From the NCBI GenBank assembly GCA_002409455.1, contig DHNI01000116.1:11383-29835 (forward strand): a stretch of 18,453 nucleotides of DNA, given 5' to 3'. How positions within the stretch are numbered: the first letter of the stretch is position 1; every line of letters begins with the position of its first letter. Below, in pieces: positions 12,771-18,453 of the stretch. The notes beneath the pieces were generated by a model. It ran no database searches and was not told the DNA's origin. It was given only the letters and a program-made list of their open reading frames with translations. The translations under genes were made by a program, and so were the position numbers. The DNA comes from Firmicutes bacterium UBA5420. GTDB taxonomy: Bacteria > Bacillota > Limnochordia > Darwinibacteriales > Darwinibacteriaceae.

Positions 12771-13447
12771 ATCCCCAGTCTGCCTAGGGCACTGCGGGCT
12801 GCCTCTTGTTCTGCCTCTTTTTTTGTGTGACCTTTTCCCATACCCAAGTATTCTTGTTCAAAGCGGACTTCCACCACAAAGCTTTTGTCGTGATCAGGAC
12901 CTTGTTCGCGCACGAGGTGATAGACGGGTGGTTTTTTAGCAATCTGCTGGAAATGTTCCTGCAATGTAGACTTAGCATCAATCATGGGCATCTCTTCCGC
13001 ATCCCAACTAGGAAGATGCTGCAAGATCACAGACCTTACCTTGCTGAAGCCTCCATCTAAAAAAATGGCACCATAAACGGCTTCTAGGACATCACAAAGC
13101 AGCGAATCACGCTTTTGTGCCTGGGAGCGCTTCTCCCCCTTGCCCACCAGTAAGAACCGATCTAACTGTAGATTTCGGGCTACATCGGCTAAGGTGGACT
13201 CCCGTACTAGAAGGGATCGCATCTTCGCCAATTCACCTTCGGGCAACTTAGGATACGTCTGGTACAGGTAGGCACTGATCGTCAGCTGTAAAACGGCATC
13301 ACCTAGAAACTCCAGACGCTCATTATTGTTCTGGGGTTGATGCCCTAAGGAGCGATGGGTGAGTGCTAACTGTAAATATTGAGGATCTTGAAACATATAG
13401 CCAAGCTTTTCCTGCAAAACACCTAGCTCTCGATTGCGGCCTGCCAT
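12755..13447 (-). CDS. rnc: Ribonuclease III
   Basis: A 230-residue double-strand-specific endonuclease that processes rRNA precursors, scRNA and mRNA hairpins. The catalytic domain has the signature NERLEFLGDAV at 42-52 with Glu43, Glu46 and Asp50, and a second acidic cluster CDVLEAVYGAIFLDGG with Asp119 and Glu122. The dsRNA-binding domain spans about 156-225 and ends with GHTKKEAEQEAARSAL. The ATG at 13447 overlaps the fabF TAA by one base (TAATG) and has GGGAAGG just upstream; a GTG at 13459 lacks a usable site. The neighbour acpP-fabF-rnc order is standard, but smc, usually next, is displaced by the sigma/HTH pair. The 3' end overlaps the convergent regulator gene by 16 bp. Confidence 0.97.
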   Translation of the reverse strand: MAGRNRELGVLQEKLGYMFQDPQYLQLALTHRSLGHQPQNNNERLEFLGDAVLQLTISAYLYQTYPKLPEGELAKMRSLLVRESTLADVARNLQLDRFLLVGKGEKRSQAQKRDSLLCDVLEAVYGAIFLDGGFSKVRSVILQHLPSWDAEEMPMIDAKSTLQEHFQQIAKKPPVYHLVREQGPDHDKSFVVEVRFEQEYLGMGKGHTKKEAEQEAARSALGRLGIQEEK

Positions 13448-14682
13448 TAACCTTCCCACCTTCTGAATGCCAACGTAGCGTTGTGCCCACCAAAGCCAAA
13501 GGAATTAGACAAAACCACCTGTAACTCTCCATTTCTAGGCTGGTTGGGCACATAGTCTAGATCACAAGCGGGATCAGCTTCTTCGTAATTGTACGTGCCT
13601 GGAATCACCTGCTCGGTTAGTGCCAAGAGACTAATGGCTGCTTCTACCGCACCTGCTGCGCCAAGTAAGTGCCCTGTTAAGGACTTGGTGGAACTTACGG
13701 CTAGTTTATAGGCATGCGTCCCAAAGACATGCTTGATGGCCATAGTCTCATAAAGATCGTTGTACTCGGTGGAGGTACCATGGGCGTTGATATAATCAAC
13801 AGCGGAAGGCTCTAACTTTGCGTCGGTTAAGGCCTCCGTCATCGCCCGCTGCGCTCCTTCCCCATCAGGAGCTGGGCTGGTAATGTGATAAGCGTCACCA
13901 CTGGCACCATAACCAACAATTTCCCCATAAATTTTGGCTCCTCGGTCGAGGGCATGATCTAGACGTTCCAAGATCAATACACCTGCCCCTTCCCCCATAA
14001 CAAAACCATCTCTGCCTCGATCAAAGGGACGTGATGCTCTTTGAGGGTCGTCATTGCGAGTCGACAGCGCTTTGGCCGTCATAAAACCCGCTAAACCCAA
14101 CGGGCACAGGGCAGCTTCGCTACCGCCAGCTAGCATTATGTCGGCCTGACCCCTAGCAATAACGCGAAAAGCATCTCCAATAGAATGGGTGCCCGTGGCA
14201 CATGCCGTAACTGTACAAGAGTTAATGCCTTTGGCTCCCGTCTGGATAGCGATTTGTCCACTGGCCATATCAGGAATCATCATAGGTACAAAAAAAGGAC
14301 TCACCCGATCAGCACCTTTTTCCCAAAAGACCTTACTCTGTTCCTGAACTGTTTCAATTCCACCGATACCTGAGCCGACCAATACACCAACGCGTTCGGG
14401 TTTAGCAAAGGGTAATGATATGTTCGCATCATCGAGGCTCATTTTGGCCGCAGAAACCGCAAATTGGGCAAAGCGATCCATTCTGCGGGCATCTTTGCGA
14501 TCCATAAACTGAGTAGGATCGAAATCCCGAATCTCTCCACCAATTTGAACAGGCAAATTGGAAACATCATAGCGAGTAATACGGCTTACGCCTGAAACCC
14601 CTGTTAACAAAGCTTTCCATAGCTTTTCCTTATCCCCCAGGGGAGATATCACTCCAATTCCTGTAACGACTACACGGTGCAT
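13447..14682 (-). CDS. fabF: Beta-ketoacyl-ACP synthase II
   Basis: A 411-residue condensing enzyme (KAS II), usual length, extending acyl-ACP with malonyl-ACP. The Cys-His-His triad is visible: Cys161 in VTACATGT, His301 in NAHGTST and His338 in KSLTGHLLGAAGAVEA; the C-terminal NSFGFGGHNATL is also canonical. The start is the ATG at 14682, with AAGGGGG five bases upstream; the frame is open to 14712 but those ten residues would overlap the acpP-fabF hairpin region. It follows acpP after a 56-bp spacer holding a stable hairpin, and runs into rnc with TAATG. Two cysteine-based synthases, FabH and FabF, are therefore in the same cluster. Confidence 0.98.
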   Translation of the reverse strand: MHRVVVTGIGVISPLGDKEKLWKALLTGVSGVSRITRYDVSNLPVQIGGEIRDFDPTQFMDRKDARRMDRFAQFAVSAAKMSLDDANISLPFAKPERVGVLVGSGIGGIETVQEQSKVFWEKGADRVSPFFVPMMIPDMASGQIAIQTGAKGINSCTVTACATGTHSIGDAFRVIARGQADIMLAGGSEAALCPLGLAGFMTAKALSTRNDDPQRASRPFDRGRDGFVMGEGAGVLILERLDHALDRGAKIYGEIVGYGASGDAYHITSPAPDGEGAQRAMTEALTDAKLEPSAVDYINAHGTSTEYNDLYETMAIKHVFGTHAYKLAVSSTKSLTGHLLGAAGAVEAAISLLALTEQVIPGTYNYEEADPACDLDYVPNQPRNGELQVVLSNSFGFGGHNATLAFRRWEG

Positions 14683-14687
14683 AAGGG

Positions 14688-14694
14688 CCCCCTT
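14688..14694 (-). promoter_or_regulatory. fabF ribosome binding site
   Basis: AAGGGGG, five bases before the ATG at 14682, supporting that start over the upstream in-frame start at 14712. Confidence 0.75.
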
Positions 14695-14704
14695 AAATAA
14701 ATGT

Positions 14705-14732
14705 GGTCCCAAAGCGAACCCACTTTGGGACC
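14705..14732 (-). terminator. Stable hairpin between acpP and fabF (attenuator or processing site)
   Basis: A perfect ten-pair stem, GGTCCCAAAG/CTTTGGGACC, with an eight-base loop, six bases after the acpP stop. On the minus strand it is followed by ACATTTATTT, a poor but T-rich tract. It most likely lowers read-through into fabF and/or protects the acpP message, which is usually needed in excess. Confidence 0.6.
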
Positions 14733-14738
14733 GGAGTT

Positions 14739-14984
14739 CTACAATTCCTCTGTAATAAATTCCACCGCATCACGTACAGTGGCGATCTTTGCAGCTTCTT
14801 CATCACTTATTTTGAGATCAAACTCTTCTTCTAGAGCCATGACTAATTCCACTACGTCCAGTGAATCGGCTCCTAAATCCTCTATAAACGAGGCGTCGGG
14901 AGTCACATCCCCATAACCAATTCCTAATTGCTCCACAACGATGGTTTTGACCTTCTCAAAAATCTTCTCATCAAAGTCACCCAT
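14739..14984 (-). CDS. acpP: Acyl carrier protein
   Basis: An 81-residue acidic four-helix carrier protein that holds growing acyl chains on a phosphopantetheine arm. The attachment site is Ser41 in GADSLDVVELVMALEEEF, the family's DSL motif. The ATG at 14984 has GGGAGGTG six bases upstream; the in-frame GTG at 14993 lies inside that Shine-Dalgarno, so the shorter start is right. It lies between fabG (31-bp gap) and fabF. A strong ribosome site and a stable hairpin right after the stop both fit high-level expression relative to neighbours. Confidence 0.98.
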   Translation of the reverse strand: MGDFDEKIFEKVKTIVVEQLGIGYGDVTPDASFIEDLGADSLDVVELVMALEEEFDLKISDEEAAKIATVRDAVEFITEEL

Positions 14985-14990
14985 AAAAGT

Positions 14991-14998
14991 CACCTCCC
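14991..14998 (-). promoter_or_regulatory. acpP ribosome binding site
   Basis: GGGAGGTG, six bases before the ATG at 14984, overlapping an in-frame GTG that is therefore rejected as start. Confidence 0.88.
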
Positions 14999-15015
14999 TC
15001 TTCCAGTTCTCCTGT

Positions 15016-15738
15016 TTATATTACTAAGCCACCATCACAATGGATGATCTGACCGGTAATATACTTGTTTTGCTCTGATACCAAAAAGTGCACAAGCGAT
15101 GCCACATCTTCCCCTTGACCTGTTTTGCCCAAGGGAATCATCCGCAAAATTTCATCCCTTTGCTCTTCCGTGAGGGCCTGGGTCATCTCTGTATCAATAT
15201 AGCCTGGTGCCACCACATTCACTAAGATATTGCGGCTCGCCACTTCCTTGGCGAGGGCCTTGCTAAATCCAATCACCCCAGCCTTGGAGGCGGCGTAATT
15301 TGTTTGCCCCGCATTACCCGTAACCCCAATCACCGAGGAGATGTTGACGATGTTTCCTTTGCGCTGCTTGAGCATGGGCCTAATGACAGAGCGGCAGACA
15401 TTGAATACCCCCGTGAGATTAGTGTCGATTACCTTGTTCCAATCAGCATCACTCATACGCATCAAAAGCCCATCTTGAGTCACACCAGCATTATTAATCA
15501 CAATGTCAATACGACCGTGACGTTTCATGATCGCCTCTACAAGCTCTTCAACCTGGCGAACATCTCTTACATCGGCCGCCACCGCAAGTGCCCCCTCCTT
15601 GCGCCAGGCCTCAAGGAGGTTTTCGTCTCGTCCGGTAACTACAAGCTCAGCACCGTGAGCTTTGAGCCTGCTAGCAATAGCGTTACCAATGCCCCGCGTA
15701 GCGCCTGTAACCAGAGCAATCGTACCAAGCATATTCAT
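15016..15738 (-). CDS. fabG: 3-oxoacyl-ACP reductase
   Basis: A 240-residue short-chain dehydrogenase that uses NADPH to reduce 3-oxoacyl-ACP. The Rossmann glycine motif TGATRGIG lies at 11-18, NNAG at 82-85, and the catalytic tetrad is Asn107, Ser135, Tyr148 and Lys152 (NISSVIG, then NYAASKAG). The C-terminal GQIIHCDGGLVI is typical. Start taken as the ATG at 15738, with a GGGGGG run about ten bases upstream; another ATG two codons later is possible, and the open frame up to 15789 overlaps fabD and lacks family similarity. Only four bases separate it from the fabD stop, so translation is likely coupled. Confidence 0.96.
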   Translation of the reverse strand: MNMLGTIALVTGATRGIGNAIASRLKAHGAELVVTGRDENLLEAWRKEGALAVAADVRDVRQVEELVEAIMKRHGRIDIVINNAGVTQDGLLMRMSDADWNKVIDTNLTGVFNVCRSVIRPMLKQRKGNIVNISSVIGVTGNAGQTNYAASKAGVIGFSKALAKEVASRNILVNVVAPGYIDTEMTQALTEEQRDEILRMIPLGKTGQGEDVASLVHFLVSEQNKYITGQIIHCDGGLVI

Positions 15739-15742
15739 GCTA

Positions 15743-16642
15743 CTATATCCCCCCATCTGTGACAAGAGTAAAGTGCAGATTTGGTTCAATTCTCCGTGCC
15801 ATAGACATTAACAAGCTCTCCGGGCTCACCTCAACAAACTCCTCTAACCCCATCTGAGCCAGCCTTTGCACCTGGCGAGTAAAACGGACCGGTCCTGTTA
15901 TTTGAGTGACCAGCTTATTCTTTACCTCGCCAGAATGCGTGAGCATTGTCTCGCCATCATTACTCAAAACAGGCGTGTGACAAGATCTGACCTTGAGATC
16001 TTCCACCACCTTGGTAAACGCCCCAGCCACCGGCTCCATCAACTTTGAGTGAAAGGGACCTGACACCTTAAGTGGAATAACCCTTTTGGCCCCTTTCTCT
16101 AAAGCAAGGGTTTTTACACGATCGAGCCCAGGAGCATCACCACTTACCACCGTTTGGACGGGGGAATTCTCGTTGGCCACCTGGCAGGTGCCCTCTGATC
16201 CAACTAAGGCACAAACTTCATAGACCAGGTCTGTTTCCAAACCAAGAACTGCCACCATACCGCCTTTAGGGCCACTTGCCATGAGCTCACCCCGAGCTTT
16301 GGTTAGACGAACGCCGTCTGCAAAAGAAAAGGCACCAGCTGCCCCTAAGGCCGTAATCTCTCCCAGGCTGTGACCTAAAAATACCTTGGGTTGATAACGC
16401 TCTTTGGCGAGTTGCCATAGGGCAGAACACGTGACAAAAATCGCTACCTGAGCATGGGAAGTGTCGTTTAAGAGCGTTTCCGGCCCTTCCAGACAGAGTT
16501 TACCTAGATCATATCCCAAAATAGCACTAGCTTCTTCGAATAAATGCCAGGCAGAAGTTCCCACGATATTGGAGGCCATACCTGGTTTTTGAATGCCCTG
16601 TCCGGGAAAGGCTACGCAGGTTGCCCTGCGAGGCTCAGTCAT
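15743..16642 (-). CDS. fabD: Malonyl-CoA:ACP transacylase
   Basis: A 299-residue acyltransferase that loads malonyl groups onto acyl carrier protein. The oxyanion motif FPGQG lies at 12-16, the nucleophile elbow GHSLGE gives Ser92, Arg117 sits in KARGELM and binds the malonyl carboxylate, and the catalytic His198 is in GPFHSKLM. The ATG at 16642 overlaps the fabH stop in an ATGA junction and has GGAGGGGGG seven bases upstream. An in-frame GTG at 16663 would read through that site and is rejected. Order fabH-fabD-fabG-acpP-fabF is the common complete elongation cluster; fabZ, enoyl reductase and acetyl-CoA carboxylase genes are not in the window. Confidence 0.97.
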   Translation of the reverse strand: MTEPRRATCVAFPGQGIQKPGMASNIVGTSAWHLFEEASAILGYDLGKLCLEGPETLLNDTSHAQVAIFVTCSALWQLAKERYQPKVFLGHSLGEITALGAAGAFSFADGVRLTKARGELMASGPKGGMVAVLGLETDLVYEVCALVGSEGTCQVANENSPVQTVVSGDAPGLDRVKTLALEKGAKRVIPLKVSGPFHSKLMEPVAGAFTKVVEDLKVRSCHTPVLSNDGETMLTHSGEVKNKLVTQITGPVRFTRQVQRLAQMGLEEFVEVSPESLLMSMARRIEPNLHFTLVTDGGI

Positions 16643-17655
16643 GCAGTAGCCCCCCTCCACCACTTCATTACAAGGGCTGACCAGGTCAAACCAGCCCCAA
16701 AGCCAACTAAGACAACGTAATCTCCATTTTTAAGATCCCCGGAGCTAGCTAGTTCATCAAGGGCCAAACCAATGCTAGCTGCAGAGGTATTGCCGTAGCG
16801 ATCTACGTTCACGAAAAACCTCTCCTCAGGAATTCCCAAACGTGCCGCGGCGGCAGTAATAATGCGAATATTCGCTTGATGGGGCACTACCCAATGGACA
16901 TCGTCCATGGCAAGCCCTGCCTTGGCCACAACGCGCTTGGCCGATTCATCCATAATCCGAACCGCGAATTTGTACACATCACTACCCTGCATTTTGATGT
17001 AATGTTGCCTTTCTTCTACACTCCTTAAAGATGCGGGCTGGAGAGATCCTCCCCCGGGCATCTGCAACACACTGCCACTTGCCCCATCTGCTCCTAACTC
17101 GGAGGCTAAAATACCAAAACCTTCGGGAACTTCACCTAAGATGGCTGCACCTGCACCATCCCCGAAGAGCACACAAGTGGATCGATCCTCATAGTCGGTG
17201 ATGCGACTGAGCACATCCACCCCTACAACCAAGGCTTTCTTGTATTGCCCACTCAAGAGCATGCTCTCTGCTACAGCCATTGCATAACCAAATCCGCTAC
17301 AACCAGCTGAAAGGTCGAAGGCAGGGATCCGCTCCAAACCGAGAAGATCCTGCAGTATACAGGCAGTAGCTGGGAAGGCCATATCTGGTGTGACCGTTGC
17401 ACAGATGATCACATCTAAATCCTGTGCATCCATCTTTGCACTGTCTAGGGCCTTTAGCGCAGCCTCATATGCGAGCTTGGAGGATGCCGTTTCTTCATCT
17501 GCAATCCTCCGTTCTCTAATTCCCGTTCGAGAGACAATCCATTCGTCTGACGTATCAACCATGCTTTCTAGCTCTGCGTTGGTCAAAATACGCTCTGGAG
17601 CTGCAGAACCAGTCCCTAAAACACCAATCGGCCTGTTAGGCTCACGCACACCCAT
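16639..17655 (-). CDS. fabH: Beta-ketoacyl-ACP synthase III
   Basis: A 338-residue initiating condensing enzyme that joins an acyl-CoA primer to malonyl-ACP; in Gram-positive bacteria it often sets the branched- or straight-chain starter. The Cys-His-Asn triad is present: Cys119 in LSAGCSGFGYA, His259 in VPHQANIRI and Asn289 in DRYGNTSAAS. GDGAGAAILG near 165-174 is also canonical. The ATG at 17655 follows the plsX stop by three bases and has no close Shine-Dalgarno (GAGAGG is about 15 bases away), so it probably relies on coupling to plsX. Length is at the upper end of the family's range because of a short N-terminal extension, MGVREPNRP. Confidence 0.98.
   Translation of the reverse strand: MGVREPNRPIGVLGTGSAAPERILTNAELESMVDTSDEWIVSRTGIRERRIADEETASSKLAYEAALKALDSAKMDAQDLDVIICATVTPDMAFPATACILQDLLGLERIPAFDLSAGCSGFGYAMAVAESMLLSGQYKKALVVGVDVLSRITDYEDRSTCVLFGDGAGAAILGEVPEGFGILASELGADGASGSVLQMPGGGSLQPASLRSVEERQHYIKMQGSDVYKFAVRIMDESAKRVVAKAGLAMDDVHWVVPHQANIRIITAAAARLGIPEERFFVNVDRYGNTSAASIGLALDELASSGDLKNGDYVVLVGFGAGLTWSALVMKWWRGATA
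16650..16658 (-). promoter_or_regulatory. fabD ribosome binding site
   Basis: GGAGGGGGG, seven bases before the ATG at 16642 and inside the end of fabH. It rules out the upstream GTG at 16663. Confidence 0.82.
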
Positions 17656-17658
17656 ATT

Positions 17659-18453
17659 TTATGTTGCCATCCTCTCTGCAATCCCTTGAACAATGTTTTG
17701 TTGGGCACCCTGCTTTGCTACCCGAATGGCATTGTAAATGGCTTTGGCATTCGATCCACCATGGGCAATAATCACCATGCCATTCACGCCTAAAAGTGGG
17801 GCTCCCCCATATTCTGTATAGTCTACTTTTCTCTTAATGCGCCGTAGAGCGGGTTTAAGAAGAAGCGCACCGATTGTTGTAGGAATCGAGCTTGTAAATT
17901 CTTCCTTCATCATGCCAAAAAGGGCGTCTGCTAGGCCTTCGGCAAACTTCAAAACAACATTGCCCACAAAACCATCGCACACAACAACATCACAATCACC
18001 CCGGGAAATATCACGTCCTTCAATATTGCCCACAAAATTCAAGGACGAGTCTAATCCCTGTAGAAGGGGATAGACCTCTTTCACCAAATTGTTACCCTTA
18101 TTGGGTTCATGACCAATATTCAAAAGTCCCACCCGCGGTCTGTGCACCTTCAGCACGTTTTCTGCATAAATCGAGCCCATCTGGGCAAATTGCACAAGTT
18201 GACTGGGCTTACAATCCACATTCGCTCCCACATCTACAATCAGAGCCACACCTGTGCGGGTTGGCATTAGGCTTGTAATGGCCGGCCTTTCCACCCCTTT
18301 AATCCGCCGAATTGTAAGAACGGAAGCGGCCATGGTCGCACCCGTACTTCCCGCGCTCACAAGTGCTCCAGCATGGCCCTCTTTCACCAACTGGGCCGCT
18401 TTCACTAATGACGATTCGGTTTTCGTACGCACTGCTTCCGCGGCTTCATCCAT
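17659..18453 (-). CDS. plsX: Phosphate acyltransferase PlsX, 5' end beyond window
   Basis: The 264 codons visible are the C-terminal four fifths of PlsX, which converts acyl-ACP to acyl-phosphate for phosphatidic acid synthesis by PlsY. The Met at the window edge is internal: it falls in the family's conserved segment of the form M.e.p..avR.K..sSl, and about 70 residues including MGGD must lie outside. Visible conserved parts are GALVSAGSTGATMA, VDVGANVDCKP, GLLNIGHEPNKGN, FVGNIEGRDI and CDGFVGNVVLK, then EYGGAPLLGVNG and the C-terminal HGGSNAKAIYNAIR. It is translationally close to fabH (three-base gap) and heads, within this window, the fatty-acid cluster. Any FapR-type operator would be upstream, outside the window. 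Confidence 0.97.
   Translation of the reverse strand: MDEAAEAVRTKTESSLVKAAQLVKEGHAGALVSAGSTGATMAASVLTIRRIKGVERPAITSLMPTRTGVALIVDVGANVDCKPSQLVQFAQMGSIYAENVLKVHRPRVGLLNIGHEPNKGNNLVKEVYPLLQGLDSSLNFVGNIEGRDISRGDCDVVVCDGFVGNVVLKFAEGLADALFGMMKEEFTSSIPTTIGALLLKPALRRIKRKVDYTEYGGAPLLGVNGMVIIAHGGSNAKAIYNAIRVAKQGAQQNIVQGIAERMAT

Noticed and set aside
1..18453. CRISPR array, insertion sequence, prophage, tRNA, riboswitch or SRP RNA gene
   Set aside because: No repeat-spacer pattern, transposase, inverted-repeat-flanked module, tRNA-like cloverleaf or recognised riboswitch was found; intergenic spaces are short apart from 11926-12188.

Overview
The window is a housekeeping segment of a bacterial chromosome, almost certainly from the Bacillota (Firmicutes) and most like a Clostridia-type lineage with moderate GC. 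Three things support this: the gene order (plsX-fabHDG-acpP-fabF-rnc, smc-ftsY-ylxM-ffh, rpsP-khpA-rimM-trmD-rplS, lepB-rbgA-rnhB-yraN), which is classic Firmicute synteny; the presence of YlxM, RbgA and a SigH-type sigma factor; and strong Gram-positive-style Shine-Dalgarno sequences (AGGAGG and variants). Every gene but one lies on the minus strand, so the operons read from the right edge of the window to the left. No rRNA, tRNA, CRISPR array, insertion sequence or prophage was recognised.

Right to left: (1) 18453-13447 is a type II fatty-acid/phospholipid initiation cluster, plsX (cut by the window edge)-fabH-fabD-fabG-acpP-fabF, followed by rnc (RNase III) overlapping the fabF stop by one base. 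(2) 12770-11233 is the only non-canonical part. A plus-strand gene, a helix-turn-helix protein with a LexA/S24-like C-terminal domain that seems to lack the catalytic Ser-Lys dyad, runs tail to tail into rnc with a 16-bp overlap, and head to head (about 260 bp apart) with a SigH-like sigma-70 factor. (3) 11154-4809 holds smc, ftsY, ylxM and ffh: chromosome condensation plus the signal-recognition-particle targeting pathway. A near-perfect housekeeping promoter containing a 14-bp palindrome overlaps the ftsY stop and drives ylxM-ffh. (4) 4687-2533 is the ribosomal protein/rRNA- and tRNA-maturation operon rpsP-khpA-rimM-trmD-rplS, closed by an intrinsic terminator. (5) 2463-1 is lepB-rbgA-rnhB-yraN-dacF-like, a chain of genes with overlapping stops and starts (1, 23, 4 and 4 bp), the last cut by the window edge.

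Together the genes supply membrane lipid precursors, RNA processing, co-translational protein targeting and secretion (Ffh, FtsY, signal peptidase), ribosome assembly (RimM, RbgA, S16, L19) and chromosome segregation. Several open frames extend upstream past the most likely start. For lepB, trmD, ffh, rnc, fabF, acpP, fabG, fabD and yraN an internal start is chosen here because of Shine-Dalgarno placement and family length. The best candidates for something new are the sigma-factor/degenerate-LexA pair between rnc and smc, and the palindrome-containing promoter at the ftsY-ylxM junction.
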